NCBI GenBank assembly: GCA_946800325.1
Contig: OX326959.1
Coordinates: 48,490,784-48,554,783 of the forward strand
Reading direction: 5' to 3'
DNA length: 64,000 bases
Origin: Luzula sylvatica
Lineage: Eukaryota; Streptophyta; Magnoliopsida; Poales; Juncaceae
Numbering within the stretch: the stretch's first letter is position 1; every line of letters begins with the position of its first letter. A program made the position numbers and the translations under genes. Positions 1 through 11,007 of this stretch are shown one piece after another. Under the pieces are notes generated by a model. The model was not told the DNA's origin. It saw only the letters and a list, made by a program, of their open reading frames with translations, and searched no databases.

Positions 1-340
1 ATTTCATTGACATCAATGAAGGAAGAAACAACAAAACTTCTCTATTTAGCATCAATGGATGAATGATCATCGAATCTTTTTTATTTAGTTATTTTTATTT
101 TGTACCTTCCGTTGAATACTTACATTGAATACTTACATTATATCTATATTATTACTTGTTTGTTAGCTTTTTATAATTATAAATCGAATTAGTTCATTTA
201 ACAGTAAAATCGAAAATTATAAATACTACATAAAAATATTGAATACATATTTTTAATTTTCATTATAAAAAAGTAACTCTACTAATAAATTTAATAAAAT
301 TTCACTAACTTTTTGACCGCACTAATATACTAATTATGTG
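1..340 (+). repeat. Tail of a decayed ~3-kb repeat unit
   Basis: AT-rich, non-coding. The text around 100-340 (a 'cttccgttgaatacttacatt' block, then a block resembling an 'ataaaattataaggataat' stretch) matches the tails of related units near 6520-6660, 20160-20510 and 23090-23230, and in inverse near 25920-26060. This is by-eye similarity. No gene is seen here. Confidence 0.5.
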
Positions 341-344
341 GATC

Positions 345-827
345 TCAAACTGAATAATTAGTTTGTAAGTAGCTATTGAATTTGTCAGGACCCTTAGGGC
401 ATTTTCTAGATTTTATTTGAATAAGAAATAAAGACATATTAGAGTAATTAGTTTTGTCTTCATTTTTTTTGCTCCCAGTAGTATAAATGAAAAAATAAGA
501 TTTTGAAAATAAGAAAAAATTATTTTCTATTTTGCAAATTAAATTTACAAATACTTGAACATACGCTACCATTGGAAGAAAAATCAAGAAGAATGCAAGT
601 TTTGTTTTTTATAATAAATGAAGAAAACTCATTTCATTATATGTCATTCATTCATAAATGTCAATGAAAATTAAATTCACAATTTTAACAATACATAATA
701 TTTTGCTCACACTCAATTCAATAAATTACGACCCAATAAAAAAAAATGCAAGTATTAAAATATTATATTGACAAAAAAAATAGTATGTTGACCCTTAAAA
801 AAATATTAGCAACAAAAATCAGATGCA
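345..827 (+). repeat. Head of a ~3-kb repeat unit
   Basis: Similar in order and text to 8060-8330 and 23880-24140: a 'gattttgaaaatgagaaaa' block, a 'cttgaacat..ttggaag' block and an 'atattagcaacaaaa' block. It is broken at its right by a Helitron-like end at 828. Short open frames here are not conserved between copies, so no gene is called. Confidence 0.5.
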
Positions 828-856
828 CTAGCTTTATCCCCGTGCAATTGCACGGG
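828..856 (-). mobile_element. Helitron-like 3' terminus
   Basis: On the minus strand an 18-bp perfect palindrome (839-856, CCCGTGCAATTGCACGGG) is followed 7 nt later by CTAG (831-828) and then T. A GC-rich terminal hairpin followed by CTRR, inserted before T, is the known Helitron 3' end. The element would run rightwards. The sequence beside it matches that beside the hairpin at 6710. The 5' end was not found. Confidence 0.6.
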
Positions 857-1130
857 ATGTTTTTTATATAATTATTTAAATAGAATTAACGCGTGTGCGA
901 ATTAACGCGCATGCGTTTGAACTAAATTAATCTAATCATGACATATTTGCAAATATCATGATGTCAATAGATGCATAAGGTTCATGAAATTAGTCTATCA
1001 CGGATATTATTTTCTAATATAATTTGTATACATATCATTTGTTCAGGTGCTTCTAAAATCGATTAATATAATTAGGACATATTCACAAATTTTAATACGT
1101 ATGTAAAATAGGAAAAAAAGACCACATGTA

Positions 1131-1511
1131 AAAAAGGTCCAAAATGTAAAATAAGAAAAATGGATCAAAATATAAAAAATGACCGAAATGTAAATAAAAA
1201 AGGACCAAAATGTAAATTAAAACTAAAAAAAACCAAAATATAAATAAAATGACCAAAATGTAAATTAAAAAAGGACCGAAATGTAAATAAAAAGAACCAA
1301 AATGTAAATAAAAAGGACCAAAATATAATTAAAACTAAAAATGACCAAAATGTAAATAGAAAGGACCAAAATATAAATTAAAAAATGTAAAAAATGACCG
1401 AAATATAAATAAGAAAGACCAAAATATAAATTAAAATGATCAAAATATAAATTAAAATTAAAAAAAGACCAAAATATAAATAAAAATGACCAAAATGTAA
1501 ATAAAAATATA
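1131..1511. repeat. Minisatellite, ~20-bp unit GACCAAAATGTAAATAAAAA
   Basis: About 18 imperfect copies of a purine-rich unit with variation in the A-run. The minus-strand open frame through it (repeating Tyr-Phe-Gly-His/Leu) is a product of the repeat. The rest of 857-1865 is AT-rich with no gene. Confidence 0.8.
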
Positions 1512-2043
1512 TTTTTTTTACACAAAACTCCTTGAGAACGTGGAGGTTTAGAATTGCAAGAAATTTGTTTGCAAGAAATTTGTTTGATTTATATATAAAA
1601 TATAATATAATTAGTTCTTCTTATATATAATGTTGGTGAAGTCAACATGATAATGACATATTTTCGTACTATATTTTACTTGTCAGTAATATTAAGAAAT
1701 TATATTAACAATTTTTTTAGTGGTCTGTTGATTACGATGGTATGATATCTTTTTGGGAGAAGATAAACCCACTAGCAAAAATACCAAACAAATCCATTAC
1801 TAAATAATTGTTGCCAAAACAAGTAGCATAAATTTACATATACCAAAATAGCGAAACAACAAATAAATTTGTATAGGGTCCGGGGCTTGCCCAAAGTCAT
1901 TCGGGCACAAAATTTGTCCAAACAACATACTCACCGTTCGATTGACATCATCATCTGATTTTATTTGATGGGCCTAACTCTCCATTAACAACTTAACATA
2001 TACTCCTATTGCTAATTTAGGGATGAAATCCCTAAAATCTCGC

Positions 2044-2074
<31 letters not shown>
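2044..2074. repeat. (TC)n microsatellite
   Basis: Pure CT/TC dinucleotide run inside the MULE, just upstream of UTR-like text. Confidence 0.95.
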
Positions 2075-2697
2075 GTGCACAAGTTGTTTCTCCCTCTCAA
2101 CTCCAGCTTCAGCTTCAGCGTGCTCTTCTAAGACGAAACCCTAGACGATCCATCTCCTCTCGTGGAGACTTCAAATAGCCATTGAATCGTTGTGGTTACT
2201 ATGTCGCCATTGATTCGAGGAGATCGCGTCTCTTAGTACACCTCAATTCGTCATTTACTCCGTCCATGTTACTCAAATCAATTCGACCTGCAATCCTGAA
2301 ACGCCAGAAAAACGGCGATCTTTTGTATGCATTAATTCAGTCCTTGTAAGAAGTGCTACTGGTAGATACTTAAATTGGATTTATATTCTTTGTCTGCATC
2401 AATTTGATTTGTCGATGTGAACTTCATATTGTTGAATTTGCATTTTGTACTTATTATTTGTTGGTTTGCAAAATTGAGGATCAAGTTGGTTGAAACTAAC
2501 AAGCATCACCCTCACGATTGACTAATGCACTCAAGTGCTTGAATTATTCCTTGATTTAATTAAATTTTTCTGAATTCTGAATTTTCGGCACAATTGGTTT
2601 ATCAATGCAAACTAACAAAAAAAGGGGCACTAAATTGAGGCTCGTTTTTTAAATATGACAGAGAGGCCCACGAACTCTTTTGCAGTATTGTTATTCC

Positions 2698-3060
2698 GAG
2701 ACGGAGTAGTACCATGACAAAATTTATCCTTGCTAGGACTTAATACTGGTAAGTTATTTCATTTTATTGAATTTTCAATATTATTTCCAAGTTGTGCTTC
2801 ATTTTAACAATTAGAGGTGATTTTTCATTTTAGCCCTTGAAGTTTCATTCATTTTTTTTGTAGGGTTTGTGATACAAAATGTCGTGCTGAGACGAAGTAG
2901 TACCATGACAAAATTGATCATTTCTTGGACTTTTACTGTTATTTCGTTTTGTTGAATTTTTAATATTATTTCAAAGTTGTGCTTCATTTCTACTATTACA
3001 GATGATTTCTCATTTTAACCCCTAAAGTTTCATGTTTTCACTTTTTGTAGGGGTTGGGGT
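2698..3060. repeat. Two tandem copies of a ~191-bp segment inside the MULE
   Basis: The block starting 'gagacggagtagtaccatg' (2698) recurs as 'gagacgaagtagtaccatg' (2889). The following text runs parallel, ending in similar T-rich..GTAGGG stretches that look like splice acceptors. This suggests duplicated captured intron/exon material. Confidence 0.75.
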
Positions 3061-3666
3061 GCAAAGTGAGTTCATGGCAGTGAATTGATTCCAAGAGTAT
3101 TGCTTGTTTTGTTTAAAAGTGAGTTATGTTGACAATATTATGTGTTTTGTTTTAAATGAAGTAGTCTGAGATTAATGTATGATTGTATATTGTGCTTGTT
3201 TCTTGTTTTTCATTTTTTGTATCAATCTTATGATTTAGTTTTGTTTATATGGTTTTATGAGATAGTTTATTTGGATTGATTTTGTGTACCAATTGATCTA
3301 ATGATTGTTACATTGATTCATTGTACGTTTATTGCTTATGTACCATTGAATTAGTATTCATGTACTATTTAGAAATGTTTAGGTCCGCATTCATGATGAT
3401 GAGTTGTCGAAATCAAAATTTGTAACATTCATACTTGCGCATTTATTTATAAACTAAATGTACAAAAACAACTTGAATAACAATGACTTTAAATAGTTCA
3501 CAAATTTGACTAACAATATTCTATCATGGCAGCGAGATGATTTGAGTTTATGTTGTTTTCCTATAAATGATATCCGGTATGCATGGCATTGAGAAGATCA
3601 ATGCCGATCCAAAATCATATGATCCATATGTTAATTTTATGAGAAAACAATTAAGAAATTAAATCA

Positions 3667-4015
3667 TTTTCATAAAAAATTTAGACAGTAACGCGACTTC
3701 CGTCTTTTTTCTTGCTAGTTTTACTTCTAGTATTTTTCTTGCTAGTCTCCAATGAACTTTTGTATCGACGACAACCTCGACCTCCGCCTTATTTTCTAAT
3801 ACCCTTTGGCACTTTCGTTTGCTCTCGACGTGTAGTTGGATCTAGCCGTCCTTCATCATCAACTCTTGCATCGTGTTGTGAAAATTGCTCCCTTCCCTCA
3901 TCTTGCTTAAGCGTCTCGACTTTAGAAAGTAACTCGTTCGCAATTTCGAGCACGTACTTAAAAGCCGTTGGGCTTTGTGATGCACTCGAAAAAATAAAGG
4001 TATACGCGCTCTAAT
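3667..4015 (-). pseudogene. Decayed coding remnant in the MULE, possibly FAR1/MURA-like C-terminus
   Basis: The minus strand reads roughly 75 codons including SPTAFKYVLEIANELLSK and then RLDPTTRREQTKVPKGIRK before a stop. After a frame change come GGRGCRRYKSSLE and a Lys/Ser/Thr-rich tail. A basic 'G-R-x-R-x-x-R-Y-K-S' run before a Lys-rich tail is reminiscent of the C-termini of FAR1-type proteins, which derive from MULE transposases. There is no catalytic domain and at least one frameshift. The family assignment is a guess from style. Confidence 0.3.
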
Positions 4016-4195
4016 GCAAGGGATCAAAAGCTCCTAAATTGGCGACAAAGAATATATGTTAAGGTGTAAAATCTCTTAACGGCGAGTTAGGCCCATCAAA
4101 TAAAATCAGATCATGATATCAATCGGACGGTGAGTATAATGTTTGGACAAACTTTGTGTCCAAATGGCTTTGGGCAAGCCCCGGACCCATTTGTA

Positions 4196-5188
4196 TAATC
4201 CTTTTCAAAAAAAATTTTTTGTATAGGTTCATAAATTTGAAACAATAAAAATTTAGAGTTCGTCCTTTAAATATTAGAGACACCACAAATATCAAAAGTT
4301 TGTCCTTTTTCAATTTACCATATGAAAGATAACAGTCTACATTTGTAAATTCAAAAAAGTTACAATTTTTAAACAAATCATTTTCTAAATTAAAAATAAT
4401 AAAAATATTTTTCTAAAACTCAAAATGAGTACATTCAGTTTCCCAAATAATTTAAATATTGTATTCCTTCCATATTACAAAGTATAAGATTTTTCTTATT
4501 TGCCTTAAAAAATGCAAAACATTAAGTTTTTCATAACAATATTTAGCAAATCTGTTTTTTTTTTAATATAATTTAGAAGTGGAACGAGGATATTAGGTTA
4601 ACAACTATATGAATAACTAGTAAGTGACTTAAGTCCTATTTCTTGTAATTACAAATCATAAATTAACCATATCGGCGATTATCCTCCTAAATAAAAAAAA
4701 AATAAGAATTTGCATTAAAATATATTAACTTAAACATTAAAAATGTATTGTTTAAAAAAAAAGATGAAAACTGAAAATTAAGCCAAACTAGTGAGTTATT
4801 TTCTCTGGTAAGAAGCAATTTTTTATGGAAAATAATTGTGTATTCCATAAATAAAAAGTTAACACGTGACGGTTTGAGTTTTTCTAATTTTGATCGCATT
4901 TTGTACAATCCAAATCACGCGTCAACCCTTATCCACGTTTTGTACTTTTTAATGTTTAATATAATTATTTATGTGTTATATCTTTTAAATATATTTTATA
5001 CATTTCACATGTATACTATATATATTTTATGCTATATTTTTACACTGTGCATGTTATATGTTTTTATATTGTATAATATATATTTTTGTATGTATGATAC
5101 AATTTTTAAGATATAAGTTTTTTTTAAATAAGCAATATTTTGTTTATATTTTAGATTGTATGATATCCCATTCCTATTACGTGCACAT
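4196..5188 (+). repeat. AT-rich middle part of a ~3-kb unit; no gene seen
   Basis: The segment around 4760-4830 ('gaaaattaagccaaactag') corresponds to 8430-8490 and 24255-24305 of other units. The rest is AT-rich with only short frames of low-complexity Phe/Leu/Tyr/Ile composition. Confidence 0.4.
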
Positions 5189-5206
5189 GAAAATAGACAC
5201 TAATGT

Positions 5207-5460
5207 CAATGGTCCCATAACCTAGATGATTGAGTGCTCAGCACAATAAACCCTCATGTTGTAGAGGTTGTGGGTTCGAATTCCGGCGGCATCAATATAA
5301 AAAAAAAACCTATAATGACCACGATTCGTGGCCTAGGATTCTCTTCAAAAAAAATAAGAATATTGTCTTATATATTTTCCCCAAATTCTCTCTTTCTTTT
5401 CATTTCTTTGATCTAATATATTCGAGGTCTCGACACATTGTCAAACCTCCTTCAAAAAAA
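5207..5460 (+). mobile_element. tRNA-derived SINE, 254 bp, 18-bp TSD
   Basis: The head carries an RNA polymerase III box A-like stretch (5221-5236) and a box B GGTTCGAATTC (5273-5283). The tail ends in TTCAAAAAAA. It is flanked by GAAAATAGACACTAATGT (5189-5206) and GAAAATGGACACTAATGT (5461-5478), an 18-bp target-site duplication with one mismatch. An internal A-run near 5350 suggests a composite tail. Confidence 0.82.
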
Positions 5461-5478
5461 GAAAATGGACACTAATGT

Positions 5479-6700
5479 ATTAATCATTTTCTTATATACT
5501 ACTAATCTAATATTCGTGGGTAACAAATACAAAAGTAGGTGTGATCAATGTTTTTGTTTTATAGAAAACATTAGCAATTTCCCAAAATGATAATAATATG
5601 TAGGTGACATTTAGATAGTAAAAATACCAGGTTTTGATGGAAGATACACATGAATGAACTATTTAATGGAACAAAGATTAAAAAAAAAACACAACGATTA
5701 ATAATTAAAAAGGAATTTGTAAATAAAATATTGAAGAAAAAAAGCCAAAAATTGATCACAAAATTAAGTATCTTTTTGACTATATATATATAAATAAAAT
5801 AATTAAATTTGTAAATAAAATATGTTAACTTATGCTGAGCAAAAACATAGGAGAATATTTTTATTTATATAATCAAACTCATTTTGTCTATGCTTCTTCT
5901 ATATTAAAATAATATATCATGACTCGTGCTCAATGAAATTACTAAACTGGACAATCTCAAGCACAAACGCAGTCTAGTCCAAATTTTCGCCAACGGGATC
6001 TCGTAGCTACTTGAAACTAATCTGTCAAAATTTGCAAGTTATAATCGCATTCTCCTCTAGGTATTTATTAACGGTAGTCGAATGCTATCTCTTGAAAAAC
6101 ATGTTTGCACTAGAACATAGTTAGTGCAAACCTCGTCTAGCGATCTACAATCGGCAAGTAAATTTCATCCAATTTAGAATGAAAGAAAAACTAGATTTTT
6201 ATTTCAATTTCCTTCAATATCTCGCACGTAAAAGATTGAATTTGTTGATAATATTTTACATAAAGGAACAACCATGATTTTTGTTTTCCAAATTCGTCGT
6301 AGAAAACTTTATTTCAATTTGATTCGAAATTAATTAAATAACTAATATCATAACAATTTGCCCTGGATATGAGAAGGCTAGTATATGGGTGTATTGTCAT
6401 GGTTTTCTAATGCTCCGAAGACACCTTGTGTGTGGTGGGCTCACACAATTCGTGCAAATAAATCATGATCATGTTTGTACATGATAATGATATGTTTGAA
6501 TTAGAGTTATATCTTTACTTTCCGTTGGATATTTACATTAATATCTATATTGTTATTGTTATTAGTTATATTTTCGTAATCATATAACAAATGTGTCCAT
6601 CTAATAGGAAAATAAAAATTGTAAGGATTTAATTGCATATTTATTAACTTTTCATAAAAAAAAGAAAAATCTTAAAAAATCTCCCAACTTTATAGAAAAC
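5479..6700 (+). repeat. Tail half of a ~3-kb repeat unit; no gene
   Basis: Runs parallel to 21300-21480 plus 22260-23230 and to the reverse complement of 25920-26600. Shared blocks include 'gtgatcaatgtttttgtttta', 'ctaatgctc..gaggcac..gtgtg' and 'ctttccgttggatatttac'. Open frames are not conserved between copies. Confidence 0.6.
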
Positions 6701-6709
6701 TGGCAATGG

Positions 6710-6730
6710 CCCGCGCAACAATTGCGCGGG
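6710..6730 (-). mobile_element. Second Helitron-like terminal hairpin
   Basis: CCCGCGCAA-CAA-TTGCGCGGG forms a 9-bp stem with 3-nt loop. The text to its right (6731-6900) aligns with 857-1020, next to the first Helitron-like end, so both are ends of one family in the same orientation. The CTRR tetranucleotide is degenerate here (CCAG on the minus strand). The rest of 6731-7500 is AT-rich and gene-free. Confidence 0.45.
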
Positions 6731-7599
6731 ACTTTATATATTTTTTACATGTTTTTTGTATAATTTGTTTAAATAGAATTTTCGCACGTACGTTTAAACT
6801 CAATTATATAATCATGATATGTTTGCAAATATATTGATGTCAAAAAATACATTATAATTAATAAATATTTATGAAATTTGTCTATCATGGATATAGACAT
6901 TATAATTAATAAAGGTCCATGAAATTGATCCATCATTATAAATCCGCATCAAATAAATAAAATATAACATGTTATAATTAAAAAAAATTAAAGTTTCAAA
7001 ACATATAAAATAAAATCGTGAAAATACACATAAAATCGAAATATATATTTAAAATGTCATCCATTAACATAAAAAATATCAATTTAAAAAAAAAAATACA
7101 ATTGTAAATTAGATCATAAGAAACTAACAATCGAACCATATTTTCATACGGAAATTATATATGGAGTCCCAATAACATAAAAATAACATAAAAATAACAT
7201 CCCGTATCGCACTTATATTGGTGGTGTGCATTTGAGAGTGAACACTTTTTTGAAGAGATTCAGAGAGTGCTTAATTATCTCCCTTCTGAAATTTTTGAAT
7301 AAATAAAATAAGTTTTTTACACGTGCCATTTTTTACCGTCAAAACAAAAGCATTACTCCAATTCAAAAAAAAAAAATTAAAAAAACCAATTAAAAAAAAA
7401 ACAAAAGCATTACTATAATGAAAAAATAGCTAAAAAGAATTGGGGTCAGGCCTTTTCATTCGGCCCATATTCATGCCCATATTCAACAATGGGAGCAAAC
7501 AAAAAAGCTGATCTATCTGTCTCGTGTCCCACTTACACTTTCCATCTCCCGAAATTCGATTTCTCCATTTTAGGTATTTTTCGACTTCTTTTCCTTCAA

Positions 7600-7945
7600 G
7601 CTCACTTACGTTTTATCTTCTGCAATTTGGTCTCGTCTTTTCACTAAATCCCGTTCTGCCATTATCTCATCCATTAACAGGTTTCCTTCTTTGGCTTCTT
7701 CAGTGAAAATTTGTCGACATCTCTCTCTCCAAACGACGAAGAAGAACACGGCGAAGAGTTGCTTCGAAGCTTGAGTGCCTCCTGAATCGAACAAATTGTC
7801 AAGCTTTTCTGTAATGGTGTCTGTCGATCTGAGCAGATGGCGAGTCTCATTTTTCAGCATGGACCAATGCCATTAGACGAAGCCGCAAATCTCTACAAGA
7901 TGGATCACTGATTCTTCACTTCTCTTACATAGGTAACATCTGTTA
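7600..7945 (-). pseudogene. LINE ORF2 C-terminal fragment
   Basis: The minus strand reads a zinc-binding pattern C-Y-L-C-x8-H-L-V-E-I-C (about 7900-7945). After an in-frame stop comes a segment with WRERCRQIF, matching in layout the zf-RVT motif and W(R/K)ER-x-x-R-I-F motif at the C-terminus of plant LINE reverse transcriptases, such as the intact one ending at 17419. The fragment is 5'-truncated and dead. No TSD was found. Confidence 0.6.
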
Positions 7946-7949
7946 ATAA

Positions 7950-9929
7950 TTATCATTCCCTTTCTTCTTAAATTATCTTGTGTAAGTATTTTTCCTTGTT
8001 GTAAAATCCAGTAAAAATATGGAGAGTAAATATTCCACTACGTATAAAAAACACATATATATAGTGCATTAATCGATCTCAAAAAAATAAGGGCATATTT
8101 AGGTAATTAGTTTTAGTTTCGTCTTCATTTTCGCTCCAAATATTAAATGATAAAAAAAAAACAGATTTTGAAAATGAGAAAAAGTGGTTTTTATTTTATT
8201 AAATTAAATTTATGTGTACTTGAACATACACTAGATTGGAAGGAAATCAAGATGACTAGCAATATTAAAATATTATATTGACCAAAAAACAGTAAGTTGA
8301 TCCGAAACAAGATATTAGCAACAAAAATAATTAATATAAATTGAAAATGGTGTATTTACCCTCTAAATATGTTAACAATTCAACAATAAAAATTAGTTTA
8401 ATATTTTTTCAAAATTAATAAATAGAAAAACTAAAACCCGACAATTAAGCAAAACTATTGAGTTTCTTTGTTGACCTACGAAGTAATTATTTTATAGGAA
8501 AATTTTGATATGCAGACCAAATAAGTTTGTTATTTTATAGACCAAATAAGTATAATATTATATTCTCATTGTGTTAATTTAAAAAATCATATAATATTTT
8601 AGTTTACAACATAGACTAAATTTTCTTGAGCATAATTATTATTTTAAAATAATTCATAATATTATTATCATTTTTAAAAATATTTGCAAAAAAAAAAAAA
8701 AATCGAATTCGCAAAGATTTATTTTTGTAAATAGTCTCAAAAGTGATAAAATATTATGCATTATTTTTAAATAATAATTATATTTGAGAAAAATTAAGAA
8801 ATATTGTAAAAAAAAGATATATAAAAGGTAATATGATTTTTCAAATTAATACGATGAAAATATAACCTTATAAATGAAATATTATTTTGTACAATATCTT
8901 TGAAAATATGTTTTTTATTTTCGAAATAAAATACTATTATATACCATTTTATAAAATATAAATATTTTTAGTTACACAAATTTATTTTAAAGAAAATATG
9001 ATTTTTATGATTTAAAAAAATATATAGTATTTATTTGATTTTTTTCTTCAATTATATAAATGATGGATATATATAATGGTGCAAATTGGGGTGAAGTATC
9101 AACCACAATAAAATTTGAAAATCTCTCCACTTTTCAAAAGTTGGAAGTGTTATTTTTCAAATTACCAAACTTTTTGGTCTATTTTGTAAAATAACAAACT
9201 TAGTTGCTCCATAGACCAAAATTTCCCTATTTTATATACCACTCATCTAATATTTTGTGTAATGAAGACATAAATAGATGTGATCAAATTCTTTGTTCTA
9301 TGTAGAAAAATTAGCAATTCATCAAGATGATAACAATATGTATGTTATATCGTGATGTCTATATGGAAAAAAAAAACCACATATATTGATGGAAGATACA
9401 CACAAATAAACTTTGTAAACAAAACAAAAAAAAACACAATCTTTTCATTTGATAATTAAAAAGGACTCGTGATAAATTCATATACTTACCTATCGTTTGT
9501 CTGTTATGTCCCATATATTTTCATTTGATTAGACGGAATCGTATCTTATTTCATATATGTTAAAAAACCACATCGGTGTACCCGATCCGTACAATCGTAT
9601 CGTCGAATCCGTACAAGTCAATTTATCTGTGACGTGTGATGTGTGATTATCACCTACAATAAAATTTTCACACACATCATGTCCGTGAAAGCAATGTCAC
9701 ACAGACAGGCATGCTTATTGCGACCAGTATGATCTCTGATGCACAGTTTTATTGTAATATTTAATTTTGGAATATCATTTTCATTTTAGTAATCAAATTA
9801 TCATGTAACCGAATGACATAATTTTTTTCAGAAAAAAATAAATACATCCAAAAGTCATATTTTTCGATCAGATTCTTAGCCAACTTAAATAAATTTTAAT
9901 ATCACAAAGAGTCTCCATAAGAAAAACAA
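7950..9929 (+). repeat. ~3-kb repeat unit, head and middle, carrying a nested MITE
   Basis: Aligns by eye with 23880-24975. Examples are the head block at 8090-8330, the block at 9230-9480 against 24305-24540, and 9880-9929 against 24930-24975. It is interrupted by the MITE at 8497-9227 and, at its right edge, by two LINE insertions. Confidence 0.65.
8497..9227. mobile_element. MULE-type MITE, 731 bp, 9-bp TSD
   Basis: The ends are imperfect inverted repeats (GGAAAATTTTGATATGCAG versus GGGAAATTTTGGTCTATGG), followed by a shared AAGTTTGTTATTTTA. The 9-bp TATTTTATA flanks both sides (8488-8496, 9228-9236). The sister unit has the same flanking text with a single TATTTTATA at 24302-24310 and no insert, which is an empty site. 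The interior is AT-rich and non-coding. Confidence 0.85.
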
Positions 9930-10884
9930 CGGAAGAATACTGAAATTAATGCGAGCACTCTCTTGGAAGGAGAGCGAAATAATACTAGGGGGACATTTTT
10001 GATAAATTGGGGAAAATTTTGTTTTCCCAAGAAACATGGAGGTTTAGGAATCAACGATCTCGAACGTCAAAATCAAGCGTTGGCTATGAAGTGGCTGTTT
10101 ATGCTGACACCGACCATTGGGATTCATGGTCGGCCATAATGAGGATCCTCTATAGTATCCAAAGTGTCGGAGGTATCGCATACATAGCCACCAACCAAGC
10201 ATTTTACTTCATACCAGACCTACAAAAACTTCTTCCTACGTACGAGACCCTAAAAACCGGAGACGCTAGGACGTCCCCAATAATTTGTCCGAGGGGGCAA
10301 GATACGACTCGGCAAAATCCTATGCAACGATCTCACATACAGGGTGGAATGTTATTGGACTCCCTCCATCTTCAAAATTAGAGCTCGTTAAAGGTCAAGA
10401 TCTTTGGGCTAGGTATCAATGATCGAATATTGACGGCGGATAACCTCACAAAAAGAGATTGGCCAAACGATCCGATAAGCAAACTTTGTGCGGAAACACC
10501 GAAATTCAGAGAGCTATTGAACCCGCCCTTTCTCCTCACGACGAAGACAATAATCGACGCCAATTTATGGGATATAAAATGGCTAGCAATCATTTGGCCG
10601 ATTTGGCACAAACAAAATAATTGAATTTTCCGACACAAGGGGAGAATGCACGAGCCGTTGCGAACTTGCATCGAGAATTTAATTAAAAAATGAAAAACTC
10701 AATGTTGATTTCTCTTCCCTATTTTTCTTTCTAGGCCGAATTGTATTATCTATCATGGAATAGGGAGGTGGCCTAGATGAGGTAGAAGTTGTGTTTGTTA
10801 TATTTATACGTACATTTTTCGTTTTTAATTTTAAATAGAAAAGAATGGATCGAATGTGCATCGTGTTTGTTTTCCTATTCAAAA
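9930..10884 (+). pseudogene. 5'-truncated LINE remnant (ORF2 C-terminus and 3' UTR)
   Basis: Three-frame reading gives LINE ORF2 text parallel to residues ~825-1105 of the intact ORF2 at 14093-17419: an ELNKLMRA-like start, KHGGLGI, ILYSIQSVGG, DLQKLLPTYE, a WLAIIWPIWHKQNN-like tail and GRMH. Several frameshifts and stops are present. It ends in an A-rich tail near 10880. The flanks aagaaaaacaa (9919-9929) and aataaaaccaa (10885-10895) form a weak 11-bp TSD with two mismatches. The uninterrupted site is at about 24964-24975. Confidence 0.8.
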
Positions 10885-11007
10885 AATAAAACCAATAACA
10901 AATATTAATTTTTGGATTTTGGCATCACGGAGAGCAGGTAAAAAGGGCGATTTTGAGAGGATAAAGGGCGATTCAAGGTAAAAAGACGAATTTTTTTTTT
11001 TGGGTTA

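Larger units (their letters stand above)
1876..4190. mobile_element. Mutator-like element (MULE), ~2.3 kb, 9-bp TSD
   Basis: Both ends start GGGTCCGGGGCTTGCCCAAAG and stay alike for over 100 bp as terminal inverted repeats (about 1876-1990 and 4080-4190). The element is flanked on both sides by the 9-bp direct repeat ATTTGTATA. Long inverted repeats with a 9-bp TSD are diagnostic of the Mutator superfamily. The interior holds a (TC)n tract, text resembling a plant 5' UTR ('gaaaccctagacg' near 2135), intron-like segments ending in T-rich..TAG, a 191-bp tandem duplication, and a decayed coding remnant near the right end. No intact transposase is present, so it is non-autonomous. Confidence 0.88.

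Noticed and set aside
1265..1525. Minus-strand reading frame rich in Tyr/Phe/Leu
   Set aside because: It lies wholly in a minisatellite with a ~20-bp unit; the protein is just the translated repeat.
5221..5300. tRNA gene
   Set aside because: Boxes A and B are present, but the acceptor and anticodon stems do not pair and a tail with TSD follows; it is a SINE head. The same holds for 21513-21590.
7524..7706. Small plus-strand frame with hydrophobic start
   Set aside because: The minus strand here reads as a LINE ORF2 C-terminal fragment, which explains the coding-like composition.
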